From a virus: a stretch of DNA of 36,885 bases. The stretch is taken from IMG/VR virus record IMGVR_UViG_3300047667_000778, positions 1 through 36,885 of that record; one strand, given 5' to 3'. Made by a program: the position numbers and the translations under genes. Below the pieces are notes generated by a model that did not search any database, had not been told where the DNA came from, and worked only from the letters and a program-made list of their open reading frames with translations. Position 1 is the stretch's first letter. Every line of letters begins with the position of its first letter. Shown piece by piece: positions 22,184-28,973 of the stretch.

Positions 22184-22414
22184 TTATTCTTTTACAATTA
22201 AGCACCCCTTCACATCTACAAACGTGGTTACGGACTTCATGCCGTCTTTGTTCGTGTGCCTTACTACGTCCTTGATTAGTTCTTCGGACTCGCAAGGGCA
22301 TTCGTAGAGCGTTGGGGTGGGTTCTGGTGGTTGTCTTGATACCAAGTAGCCAACCATAGAAATTAAAAATATAGCAGGTATAAATATTAATAAACTTGGG
22401 TGTAGGTCTTTCAT
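22184..22414 (-). CDS. Single-pass membrane protein with Cys motif, 76 aa (tandem paralogue A)
   Basis: A membrane segment at about 8-25 (LLIFIPAIFLISMVGYLV), then PPEPTPTLYECPCESEELIK and a beta-rich tail ending DVKGCLIVKE. The outside part starts with the same PTLYECPC motif as the 59-aa neighbour at 22411-22590. Two or three cysteines (ECPC and GC) could form disulfides outside the cytoplasm or bind metal. ATGA overlap with its paralogue. Function unknown. Confidence 0.7.
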   Translation of the reverse strand: MKDLHPSLLIFIPAIFLISMVGYLVSRQPPEPTPTLYECPCESEELIKDVVRHTNKDGMKSVTTFVDVKGCLIVKE

Positions 22415-22590
22415 TTCGTTTCTGGTTTTGGTTTGTCCTTAACTATTTCTTCACACTCGCAAGGGCATTCGTAGAGGGTTGGGGTGGATGGTGGTGTAAC
22501 TATTAAAGGTGTTACAAGTATAACCATCCATACACTAACAAATAAAGCTATTGCTAGCGGTAATAAAATTTTGCTTATTGCTTCTCTCAT
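22411..22590 (-). CDS. Single-pass membrane protein with Cys motif, 59 aa (tandem paralogue B)
   Basis: ATG at 22590, TGA at 22411. MREAISKILLPLAIALFVSV begins a membrane segment (about 8-32), followed by PPSTPTLYECPCECEEIVKD and KPKPETK. The ECPCECEE motif parallels ECPCESEE in the adjacent 76-aa gene, and the DNA is repeated too (CGCAAGGGCATTCGTAGAG at 22291 and 22458). Its KPKPETK end also equals the end of the upstream 122-aa protein (EPKPETK). This shows a local tandem duplication. ATGA overlaps on both sides. Confidence 0.7.
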   Translation of the reverse strand: MREAISKILLPLAIALFVSVWMVILVTPLIVTPPSTPTLYECPCECEEIVKDKPKPETK

Positions 22591-22955
22591 TTCGTTTCTG
22601 GTTTTGGTTCGTACTCGAATACATCTAGTTTGAGGTGGGTAAGATTAGAGTATTGTTTACCTACTATCTTTAGTCGAAAATATTCTTCTTCTTCTTTATG
22701 ATGCTGTACACAAAAATTACCATACCTATCTAGATAATACTCTATCCATACTTTTACTTTTGGCACTATTTCGATTAGGTCGAGAGCAGCCTCTCTTGAG
22801 GCATATATCATACCATCTTCTCCCCAATTACATACTACCCAACCATTATCATTCAAAAATGCTCCGTGTATAGGAAAAAAACCATATCCATCAATAGAAT
22901 AAATCCTCACCTCTTGCCCTTGTCTTGTCTTGTACTGTTTGTCTTTTGAAATCAT
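22587..22955 (-). CDS. Conserved small phage protein, 122 aa
   Basis: MISKDKQYKTRQGQEVRIYS, then IDGYGFFPIHGAFLNDNGWV and CNWGEDGMIYASREAALDLI. Proteins with 'KTR.G..VRIY..DG....PIHGA....GW....W..DG' occur in many phages as short uncharacterised products. Beta-rich N-terminal half, charged C-terminus with KPETK. Overlaps the 59-aa gene by ATGA. Confidence 0.65.
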   Translation of the reverse strand: MISKDKQYKTRQGQEVRIYSIDGYGFFPIHGAFLNDNGWVVCNWGEDGMIYASREAALDLIEIVPKVKVWIEYYLDRYGNFCVQHHKEEEEYFRLKIVGKQYSNLTHLKLDVFEYEPKPETK

Positions 22956-22960
22956 AGTGT

Positions 22961-23269
22961 TTAATTTGTTTCTGCTAAGTTACTCATTTCTATCGCCCGA
23001 TCAACTATTTCCTCCAGTGAATTATCCCGAATCATTTCGATTGAGTTCTGGATTACTTGAAACGCTTCCTCGTCCTTATCGTAAAGCTTATTTACATACG
23101 GTCTAATGTCTAGCTCTAGTTGCTTCTCTAGGTTGTTGATCTTTGCTTTGAGGCTGTTCTTTACAAACGGGCTGTTCTTTATGTCGGTGCATAGTTCTAG
23201 GCTGATTTGTAAGGAGGCGTAAAGCTTTATGGCCTTGCGGAAATATTCTATTTGGTTCTCTTGTGTCAT
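22961..23269 (-). CDS. Hypothetical helical protein, 102 aa
   Basis: Predicted all-helical with heptad-like spacing (SLKAKINNLEKQLELD, EEAFQVIQNSIEMIRDNSLE). Soluble, acidic. No family recognised. It lies five bases upstream of the 122-aa gene start in the same transcript. Confidence 0.6.
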   Translation of the reverse strand: MTQENQIEYFRKAIKLYASLQISLELCTDIKNSPFVKNSLKAKINNLEKQLELDIRPYVNKLYDKDEEAFQVIQNSIEMIRDNSLEEIVDRAIEMSNLAETN

Positions 23270-23324
23270 TGTTCTTTTTTGGTGTTGTGCTTGTTTTATT
23301 GGTGGGGGTGGTTCTTAAGGTGCG

Positions 23325-23507
23325 CTAAAGAAGCTCTAAGCATCTTTTACAAGTTACCTCATCCATCAATCCCCTATGCTTCACGTCGGTTGTCCAGTAT
23401 CTACCGCAATATGTTTTAGCACTCCATATCCCATATGGTGCGTAGTGAGTTTTTAAACGTGGTAAAAGAATATCGGGTGTAGTTGAAATTTTATCTTTTG
23501 CTTTCAT
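23325..23507 (-). CDS. Small zinc-ribbon-like protein, 60 aa
   Basis: A basic N-terminal half with HYAPYGIWSAKTYCGRYWTT and a C-terminal VTCKRCLELL. The cysteines at positions about 34, 53 and 56 plus a nearby His could bind one zinc, as in the many short phage proteins ending in CKRCL. Overlaps its upstream neighbour by four bases. The 55 nt to the next gene (23270-23324) show nothing. Confidence 0.6.
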   Translation of the reverse strand: MKAKDKISTTPDILLPRLKTHYAPYGIWSAKTYCGRYWTTDVKHRGLMDEVTCKRCLELL

Positions 23508-23821
23508 ACCTCTAAAGTTTTAATAATTTGCGGCCCTACTTCCCTCTCTGCGTATTGCGTGAATGATTCAATTATTAACTCGCAGTTGCTGTAAAGGTCT
23601 TTCTCTTCGTCTGGTATATCCATATCAAAGGAGAAAGTAAAAGGGTCTGTAATGTAATGTCTATCCCAATGGTTTGGGTGCAGGTTCTCCAAGTTGGCGA
23701 AGTTTCTAACCTCGGTATGACCGATAATAGATGCAAGGTAGTTTATCGCTTCATCCTTGCCGGATGATAGGATAAAGAATGTCTTGCTGTCTATGGTTGT
23801 GGAGTATATTTTCTTAACCAT
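23504..23821 (-). CDS. Hypothetical protein, 105 aa
   Basis: I start at the ATG at 23821 (MVKKIYSTTIDSKTFFILSS); the in-frame TTG at 23836 would add five residues. It contains IIGHTEVRNFANLENLHPNH, then WDRHYITDPFTFSFDMDIPD, and is acidic at the end. No family recognised. Overlaps the 42-aa gene by eight bases and the zinc-ribbon gene by four. Confidence 0.6.
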   Translation of the reverse strand: MVKKIYSTTIDSKTFFILSSGKDEAINYLASIIGHTEVRNFANLENLHPNHWDRHYITDPFTFSFDMDIPDEEKDLYSNCELIIESFTQYAEREVGPQIIKTLEV

Positions 23822-23942
23822 TAGTAAAGCAGTCAACTAAAAAATACAGTATTACGGCAAAACATTGAATTCCTATCATAATTAATTCTTCATCTCTCCT
23901 CATTTCTTCTCTCATATCTCCGTCTTCTTTTTTGTTTTTCAT
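23814..23942 (-). CDS. Small single-pass membrane protein, 42 aa
   Basis: ATG at 23942, TAA at 23814. A highly charged N-terminus (MKNKKEDGDMREEMRRDEEL) followed by one hydrophobic segment (IMIGIQCFAVILYFLVDCF) and a short tail TNG. Overlaps the genes on both sides (4 and 8 bases), which fills the region without gaps and supports translation. Function unknown. Confidence 0.6.
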   Translation of the reverse strand: MKNKKEDGDMREEMRRDEELIMIGIQCFAVILYFLVDCFTNG

Positions 23943-24214
23943 TTTTTTATGTGTTGTGCTGTTTTGTGTATTATTACTTTTTTAATTTTTTTAGTATTAT
24001 CAGCATTTCTCCAATTAAACTGAAAAATAGGTATTCCATGATTAGGGCTAGTACCATGCTTATGATACCATTTAAAGATATAAAATCCAAATGATTTATT
24101 TTCCCATGTTGTTCTTTTTATATGAATTGTAAATTTTCCTAAATATGGTATAACCTTTAAAGGGATTATAATATACAAGAGTAATATTGTGTTTATAATA
24201 ATAAGTGCTTTCAT
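23939..24214 (-). CDS. Membrane-anchored or exported basic protein, 91 aa
   Basis: An N-terminal hydrophobic helix (ALIIINTILLLYIIIPLKVI) acts as signal anchor; the remainder is basic and aromatic (WENKSFGFYIFKWYHKHGTS, FQFNWRNADNTKKIKKV). Codon use is strongly A/T-rich compared with the late genes. First gene after the structured element at 24265-24360. No family recognised. Confidence 0.6.
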   Translation of the reverse strand: MKALIIINTILLLYIIIPLKVIPYLGKFTIHIKRTTWENKSFGFYIFKWYHKHGTSPNHGIPIFQFNWRNADNTKKIKKVIIHKTAQHIKK

Positions 24215-24264
24215 TTTTATTAAATTTTTTAGTTAAAAATTTGTATTACACAAAGTGACATATA

Positions 24265-24360
24265 AAAATAAATAGCTAGGAATAAGGCTTACGTGATTAA
24301 TTTCCTACCCATCTTCCGACCACACCGCCAACTGTCTTTTATCGGGTTGCTATTTATTTT
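24265..24360 (-). ncRNA. Candidate structured RNA: compact three-way junction
   Basis: Outer stem P1 is a perfect 12-bp pairing (24265-24276 with 24349-24360, GCTATTTATTTT on one side). P2 is TAGGAA/TTCCTA (24277-24282 with 24302-24307) and P3 is CCC/GGG (24308-24310 with 24344-24346), extended by inner pairings. The helices abut with only two unpaired bases at the junction. The interior is distinctly GC-richer than its surroundings and holds no gene. The gap 24215-24382 contains nothing else. A T-rich stretch follows P1 on the minus strand. A cruciform DNA site or a small mobile element with 12-bp inverted ends is the alternative. Confidence 0.6.
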
Positions 24361-24382
24361 ATATTTATTGTTCTATATCTTT

Positions 24383-24670
24383 TTACTCATTGGTAAAGTA
24401 ATGAGCTAAGATTAATATTATTACTCCATAGCAAATAGATAAGATTATAGTACACAGCTCTAGGCGCTTGATTTGCTTGTGCATTTCTTTTTGATTCTCG
24501 GTCATGTCAGTGGTTGTTTTACTTAGGTATGTATCTATTATTGTTTCTTTTGTTTTTTTGTCAGCAACATTGTCCTCATAGTGCCAATCTAAAAAAGATA
24601 GCAGCTCTTTGCGTGTATTAGCATGTTGTGTTGTTGTTTGCTTTTTCATTTCTTTTTGATTGTCGTTCAT
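24383..24670 (-). CDS. Tail-anchored membrane protein with internal repeat, 95 aa
   Basis: ATG at 24670 (MNDNQKEMKKQTTT); a longer start at 24709 would add a Gln-rich leader. The sequence M-x-x-NQKEM-x-KQ occurs twice, at the N-terminus and again about 55 residues later (MTENQKEMHKQ), and the DNA is repeated with it. The C-terminus is one membrane segment (LCTIILSICYGVIILILAHY). It may have arisen by duplication or fusion; translation of the last 40 residues from the internal ATG at 24505 is possible. Confidence 0.6.
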   Translation of the reverse strand: MNDNQKEMKKQTTTQHANTRKELLSFLDWHYEDNVADKKTKETIIDTYLSKTTTDMTENQKEMHKQIKRLELCTIILSICYGVIILILAHYFTNE

Positions 24671-24736
24671 GTTTTTGTGTTGTTGTTGTTGGTAATATTG
24701 GTTTAACATACTTTTATACCTTGACGGGTCTATTTA

Positions 24737-24901
24737 TTAAATAAACTTTTCGTCTATTAAAACATTTAATTTTACCCAGTCATTTTGATACTTTACCTCT
24801 AAGACGTTACTAATATCAATTGTTTCTGTGTATTCTCGCCATAGAAATTTTTTCTTTTTCTTAATCACTACTTTTCTAACTCTAATGTCTTTTATATTCA
24901 T
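24737..24901 (-). CDS. Hypothetical basic protein, 54 aa
   Basis: ATG at 24901, TAA at 24737. MNIKDIRVRKVVIKKKKKFL continues WREYTETIDISNVLEVKYQN and ends VLIDEKFI. Alternating strands suggest a small beta-barrel. No family recognised. It occupies what would otherwise be a 210-nt gap. Confidence 0.6.
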   Translation of the reverse strand: MNIKDIRVRKVVIKKKKKFLWREYTETIDISNVLEVKYQNDWVKLNVLIDEKFI

Positions 24902-24920
24902 GGTAAGTTATTTAAATTAA

Positions 24921-25424
24921 TTAACCCTTCCCCTTCCTAGTCAGCTCCTCCAATAGTAATAGCTTAAGACCGTCTATCTCCTCCGCGCTGTACTTTCTGC
25001 GGTTGTGGTAGAGTTCAAAAATCTGGACGCTTGAAACCTCCTCAAGTTTATTATCGAAAAAATGAGGTATAAACTCAAACTCTAAGCGGTACTCATCGCT
25101 TTCAAATGTCTCACCTTGTATAAAAGAATCTTCTCTATTAAATACTTCTATCCCCTTAGCTACTTCCTTAGCTATCTCCTCAATGCTTTCGGTTGGGACT
25201 ATCTCCATAGTGGAGTAGTAGTAGCTTCTTAATCGGGAAAGTGCGCGGGTGGTGATGTCGATGCGGTTTTCCATCTGTTCTATTATTGTATTGAATCCCG
25301 TGCAATCTTTTTTCCAATTTCTTAGCGTGTCCCCTTTAAAGTCTAGGCTATTTTCCGCCCCTTTAATCATGTCTAGTATTCTCTCGCCTTTTTCGTGTCG
25401 GGCTTGTAGTTGTTGTGTGGTCAT
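24921..25424 (-). CDS. Helical protein sharing an N-terminal domain with the gene at 12455, 167 aa
   Basis: MTTQQLQARHEKGERILDMI opens a helical region, followed by another coiled segment (QMENRIDITTRALSRLRSYY) and an acidic beta-containing part (YRLEFEFIPHFFDNKLEEVS). The LQARHEKGERILDM start parallels LKARHDNAGTILDA in the 74-aa plus-strand protein. Unknown function; the shared segment may be a protein-protein docking motif. Confidence 0.65.
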   Translation of the reverse strand: MTTQQLQARHEKGERILDMIKGAENSLDFKGDTLRNWKKDCTGFNTIIEQMENRIDITTRALSRLRSYYYSTMEIVPTESIEEIAKEVAKGIEVFNREDSFIQGETFESDEYRLEFEFIPHFFDNKLEEVSSVQIFELYHNRRKYSAEEIDGLKLLLLEELTRKGKG

Positions 25425-25426
25425 AG

Positions 25427-25633
25427 TTATCGTTTTAATAGTTCTAGTTTCTGCTTGTAGTTCTCCTCTCCTAATACTGTGGAGTAAACAGTCATTCCTG
25501 TAATTAATCCATGAAGCTTATCTTTTGGAATAGTCTCGGTTAAGGTGTGGCAATGCATATCTGTGATAAGCACCCGCGTCTCTGTGTCTAGCTTGTAGAG
25601 TTTGAACTGGTGTCTGGTTGCGTATAGTATCAT
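25427..25633 (-). CDS. Hypothetical protein, 68 aa
   Basis: MILYATRHQFKLYKLDTETR, then VLITDMHCHTLTETIPKDKL. Mixed alpha/beta, soluble. Lies two bases upstream of the 167-aa gene start in the same transcript. No family recognised. Confidence 0.55.
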   Translation of the reverse strand: MILYATRHQFKLYKLDTETRVLITDMHCHTLTETIPKDKLHGLITGMTVYSTVLGEENYKQKLELLKR

Positions 25634-25655
25634 AGTGCTTGCTGTTATTAAATAA

Positions 25656-25913
25656 TTAACCTCTAAAATTGCTTATTTTAATCATATCTGTATCGTCATC
25701 TAACACTATGTTTTCACGTACAATCAAGCTCATTTCATGTAAGTCAGTAAAATGACGTAATGTTTGAGACTTATTAAAGCCTAATACACGGCTCCAATCA
25801 CTAGGAGTTCCCGCAATAACATCTCCTTCTTGACTGAGCAGGTAGAATAATATTCCTTTCTGAGTTGGTGATAGGTTTGTGTTTTTAAACGTGTTGTTGT
25901 CGAATGTTTGCAT
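25656..25913 (-). CDS. Mini winged helix-turn-helix protein, 85 aa (paralogue 1)
   Basis: After a short leader comes NLSPTQKGILFYLLSQ, a recognition region (SDWSRVLGFNKSQTLRHFTDLHEM) and a wing with LIVRENIVLDDD, ending KISNFRG. It shares the 'LSPxQ..IL.YL ... L ... LH.M..(L)VREN ... I.(I)S.F' layout with three other genes at 29091, 31264 and 31585. Probably binds DNA as a transcription or replication factor. First gene after the promoter at 25939-25968 and thus head of the 25.9-21.7 kb block. Confidence 0.75.
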   Translation of the reverse strand: MQTFDNNTFKNTNLSPTQKGILFYLLSQEGDVIAGTPSDWSRVLGFNKSQTLRHFTDLHEMSLIVRENIVLDDDTDMIKISNFRG

Positions 25914-25938
25914 AATGTTTTGTTCTTATTTGATGACC

Positions 25939-25968
25939 GCAATATAAAACCAATATTTTACATAGCAA
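25939..25968 (-). promoter_or_regulatory. Promoter in front of the first winged-helix gene
   Basis: Minus strand: TTG at 25966-25968, 19-nt spacer, TATATTGC at 25939-25946, then GCGGTCATCAAATAAGAAC. The ATCAAATAA(C/G)AAC leader is shared with the promoters at 3322 and 32816. Spacing is as expected for Bacteroidetes. Confidence 0.65.
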
Positions 25969-25983
25969 TACTTTTTTACTTAT

Positions 25984-26196
25984 TTATTTCCATCCGTACC
26001 TTTTCGCTTTAACCTTGAGCAGATCGAAATACCCCTCCACTCTGTCACCCTCGAAACATTCAATGCACTGGCTCGCGTCTTGTATTGCAGCGTATTGGCC
26101 AACGGTTAAGGAGTAGATGCCGTACTCGGTAAACGCTACGCCAAGGGTTCGGAGTTCGTTAAAGTGGGTCTGCTGGGTTTCGTTGGGGTTGGTCAT
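25984..26196 (-). CDS. Hypothetical protein, 70 aa
   Basis: MTNPNETQQTHFNELRTLGV followed by SLTVGQYAAIQDASQCIECF and ending LLKVKAKRYGWK. Small mixed protein, two Cys close together (CIEC). Lies four bases after the methyltransferase stop region, at the end of the 28.7-26.0 kb transcript. No family recognised. Confidence 0.6.
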   Translation of the reverse strand: MTNPNETQQTHFNELRTLGVAFTEYGIYSLTVGQYAAIQDASQCIECFEGDRVEGYFDLLKVKAKRYGWK

Positions 26197-26200
26197 GGAG

Positions 26201-26971
26201 TTAAAACATTGTTAGTTGTGCTTGGTCGATCCTGTTCTTTGCGATCTCAAAATAAGCGTCATCCATTTCTATACCTGTGAAGTTTCGGTTTGTGTTTACG
26301 CAAGCTACGCCAGTGCTACCGCTTCCCATGGTAAAATCTAAAACCATTTCGTTTTTATTTGTATAGGTTTTAATTAGGTACTCCATTAAATCTAATGGTT
26401 TTTGTGTCGGGTGCTTTACTTTTTGTTTTTCAGTTCCGCTTACAGTTTTAAAAAATTGCACTGAAGACGGGCTTTTTCCTTCTTTCTTAACATAAAGCCT
26501 TTTTATGTCTTTAAATTTTCCGTAAACTTGATCTCCAGTATATTCCTTTAAATTTTCTCTATATTCTTTATTTTTAGGGATTCTTTTAATAGTGCTTTTA
26601 GCGTATTCCTCACCAATAGGATTAAAATTTATTTTATTGCCAAAAACACTAATTATTTCATGGTATTTCATAGGCATTATTTTGGCGTTAAGATGTCCAC
26701 TGCCTTGATTTTTATGCCAAATCCAATCATACTTATAATTCTTAATATTACTAATTCTTAGAGCAGAGCTAAAAGGCTCACTACCAAATAAAACTATTGC
26801 ACCATTCGGTTTTATAATCCTATTTAGCTGCTCCCACATTAATTTAAAATCTATAACGTTATCCCATTTGCATTGCGTAGTTCCATAGGGCGGGTCTGTG
26901 ATAATCGCATCAATACTATTATCTTCAAACGTCTTCATTACTTCTAAACAATCTCCTTTGTGTAAATTCAT
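26201..26971 (-). CDS. Orphan DNA methyltransferase (N6-adenine/N4-cytosine type), 256 aa
   Basis: Motif IV DPPYG at 26-30 comes early and motif I FTMGSGSTG near 218-226 comes late, with HPTQKP (motif X) before it: the beta-class order of N4/N6 amino-methyltransferases. Length is usual for a single-domain enzyme. No restriction enzyme gene is nearby, so it likely protects phage DNA or regulates. The centre (about residues 95-190) is very A/T-rich and Lys-rich, likely the target recognition region. Confidence 0.9.
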   Translation of the reverse strand: MNLHKGDCLEVMKTFEDNSIDAIITDPPYGTTQCKWDNVIDFKLMWEQLNRIIKPNGAIVLFGSEPFSSALRISNIKNYKYDWIWHKNQGSGHLNAKIMPMKYHEIISVFGNKINFNPIGEEYAKSTIKRIPKNKEYRENLKEYTGDQVYGKFKDIKRLYVKKEGKSPSSVQFFKTVSGTEKQKVKHPTQKPLDLMEYLIKTYTNKNEMVLDFTMGSGSTGVACVNTNRNFTGIEMDDAYFEIAKNRIDQAQLTMF

Positions 26972-26972
26972 G

Positions 26973-27134
26973 TTAAGTTGTTTTTAGTTCCTTAAGCTGT
27001 GTAATTAAAGTCTCTAGTTCTAATTCTATTTTAGCTTTTAATTTGTTTACGTGTTTAAGTTCTGCATTTAGGCTTTTCAACTTTGTTTCGTTCCAAGCAT
27101 TTCTGTACTCTTTATATTGTTCTTTTCTATTCAT
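26973..27134 (-). CDS. Small coiled-coil protein, 53 aa
   Basis: ATG at 27134, TAA at 26973, only one base before the methyltransferase ATG. MNRKEQYKEYRNAWNETKLK continues as an uninterrupted Leu/Lys/Glu helix (LNAELKHVNKLKAKIELELE), so a dimeric coiled coil is likely. Function unknown; tight spacing implies cotranslation with the methyltransferase. Confidence 0.6.
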   Translation of the reverse strand: MNRKEQYKEYRNAWNETKLKSLNAELKHVNKLKAKIELELETLITQLKELKTT

Positions 27135-27146
27135 GGTTATTTGTTT

Positions 27147-28034
27147 TTAGTTCGTTTCCATTAAATCAATCGGTGACATATCAATAGCCACACACTCCGC
27201 AAAATAATCCTTAACCGATAGAAGTTGAGCGCGGTTTTTAATTGCCTCTGATACCGTGTTAGACTTGCCTAACTCCACCCGCTTAACCTCCTCAATTTTC
27301 ACCTTAGCGGCCCCTTTTGTGATCGGGTTAATCATTGCCTCCTTAGCTTCGATCATTATTTCGTCTTTCGCTCTCTGAATGTATCGCCAAGCTGTGTCTT
27401 TTGTAATGTTCAGGATCTTGAGATCTACACAAAGCCGATAAATAAATGATCCCGCTAGTACTTGGCCGTTCTTGTAGGAGTCGAACGCGGTCATTATAGC
27501 CTCTTTCTTTTGTTCTGCTGGCATTTCTTTGGGGTTTGCTTGTCTTTCTACCTCTTCACTTCTTAAGGCTATTAGCGTGGCTCTTTTGAGTTCCTTAGTC
27601 GCTGCCGTTCTCGTTTGCGTTTCATAGCCTCTAAGCCATCCAATCATAGTTTGTGAGGTAAGATGTCGCGGAGTCTCTCCAAGTTCACCTAGCGCCCCCA
27701 TACGGAACGCAATCGATAACTCGCGGGTTGTCCAGTTGAAACACTTAGCCCGCAAATGTCGCATCACATCTTCTTGAATCAGATTCGCCCTTTGCTCGTC
27801 CAGGTTGTTTTGCCCTAATCGCTCAACGGCTTTGTAACATTCCATCGCGATAACTTTTTTCAGATCCTTGTCGAGTTCGTTCCGAAGTGTGTTCTGGAGT
27901 CGGGCAGATAAAACCTCCATTGCTTGCACGTCCTTGATGTTTAGCTTATCTAAATCCTCTTGAGTGCTTAGTTGTTTGCTAGGATTAAATAACGCAAGAG
28001 AGCTTTGATTTTTTAACTTTTCAATGTTTGCCAT
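27147..28034 (-). CDS. Conserved replication-region protein, 295 aa
   Basis: Mostly helical. The centre has FNWTTRELSIAFRMGALGEL, then HLTSQTMIGWLRGYETQTRT, a conserved block I associate with phage and prophage proteins next to DnaD-like replication genes. Basic C-terminal half with KDTAWRYIQRAKDEIM. It overlaps the DnaD-like gene by one base. A helicase loader or DNA-binding replication role is a guess; no Walker motif is present, so it is not itself an ATPase. Confidence 0.55.
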   Translation of the reverse strand: MANIEKLKNQSSLALFNPSKQLSTQEDLDKLNIKDVQAMEVLSARLQNTLRNELDKDLKKVIAMECYKAVERLGQNNLDEQRANLIQEDVMRHLRAKCFNWTTRELSIAFRMGALGELGETPRHLTSQTMIGWLRGYETQTRTAATKELKRATLIALRSEEVERQANPKEMPAEQKKEAIMTAFDSYKNGQVLAGSFIYRLCVDLKILNITKDTAWRYIQRAKDEIMIEAKEAMINPITKGAAKVKIEEVKRVELGKSNTVSEAIKNRAQLLSVKDYFAECVAIDMSPIDLMETN

Positions 28035-28723
28035 TATTCGTCTGTGTTATAAAAAGTTTCTAAAAATACATCTTTACCGGTTCTCTTTGCGACTGGTTTG
28101 CTATTAAAATTATTAGAGTCCCAATTTGCAAGCCGATGCGATAAGCTCCAAGTTTTTAGCAATTCCTGTTTAAATTTTGAATTGCTTTTATTTGGCTCAG
28201 TCCAATAAGAATAAAATTTGTTAATCATATCCTTGCCGTATTGCTCTAAAAAAGGTTCTAGGGTATGAGCAAATTTTAATTTGCGATCCTCTATATTCTT
28301 AACTTCTTTAGGTTCTTTATTTTCTTTCTCTTCTTTAGTTGTTGTTATCTGTCTGTTATCTGTCTGTTGTTTGCCTGTTGTTTGTCTGTTGCTTGGCCTG
28401 TTATCTAGTGCCTCTTTACTCTGCAAATCTTCCCATTTCACTAGAGTTACAAGCTGATTTCTGTTTGTTGCTTGGCGTGTTACTTCTCCACTGCTCTCAA
28501 GCTTTGCCATTGCTGTCCTTACTTGCTGTGCTGATAAGTGAACACTGGCCGCTAATGTATCCCAAGATAACACCATAGAACCAGCCTTTATTACTTGGCC
28601 TTTCCATTTCTTATCCTCGTAATTAACTGAAATTAATAAGTGAACTAATAACCTTGTGGCGTTGTGATCGTCGTACCACTCCCAATTAATTAATGATCTA
28701 TGAAGCTTTATCCATCCGATCAT
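28034..28723 (-). CDS. DnaD-like replication initiation protein, 229 aa
   Basis: An N-terminal winged helix (IGWIKLHRSLINWEWYDD, then TRLLVHLLISVNYEDKKW, SWDTLAASVHLSAQQVRTAM) typical of phage replication initiators; a Gln/Asn/Thr/Lys linker (about 105-145) made of slipped repeats; and a C-terminal segment (INKFYSYWTEPNKSNSKFKQ, then KTWSLSHRLANW) like those of Bacteroidetes phage initiators. It presumably binds an origin and recruits host helicase. Confidence 0.75.
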   Translation of the reverse strand: MIGWIKLHRSLINWEWYDDHNATRLLVHLLISVNYEDKKWKGQVIKAGSMVLSWDTLAASVHLSAQQVRTAMAKLESSGEVTRQATNRNQLVTLVKWEDLQSKEALDNRPSNRQTTGKQQTDNRQITTTKEEKENKEPKEVKNIEDRKLKFAHTLEPFLEQYGKDMINKFYSYWTEPNKSNSKFKQELLKTWSLSHRLANWDSNNFNSKPVAKRTGKDVFLETFYNTDE

Positions 28724-28935
28724 TACCCTTGGTTTTTTATAAGTCCTATTTGCTTTCTTAGTTCTTTGTCAAATCTAATTGCAGTGGATAAATCTAATTC
28801 AATAAATGCTTCATCCCTTCCTTCTCTATCTTCAATAGAAATAAAAATCGCATCCGAACCTGTAGCAAATACTTCGATTAATTGATAGTTGCTGATATCA
28901 GTATTACCGATAAACTTTAAAGCCATTTTAGCCAT
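28723..28935 (-). CDS. Hypothetical protein, 70 aa
   Basis: MAKMALKFIGNTDISNYQLI, then EVFATGSDAIFISIEDREGR and an acidic helix ending LIKNQG. Beta-rich N-terminal half. Either Met1 or Met4 (28926) could start it. Overlaps the DnaD-like gene by one base and is the first gene after the small RNA at 28974-29068, so it may be expressed by read-through of that terminator. Confidence 0.6.
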   Translation of the reverse strand: MAKMALKFIGNTDISNYQLIEVFATGSDAIFISIEDREGRDEAFIELDLSTAIRFDKELRKQIGLIKNQG

Positions 28936-28973
28936 ATTTCTAACTGCATTAAGGAGCAGATACCTGTTAAATG

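Noticed and set aside
24265-24360. tRNA or hammerhead ribozyme
   Set aside because: No cloverleaf with anticodon arm, and the junction lacks the conserved CUGAUGA and GAAA strands.
28341-28405. CRISPR-like repeat array
   Set aside because: Units are about 11 nt, imperfect, without spacers, and lie in frame inside a coding linker.
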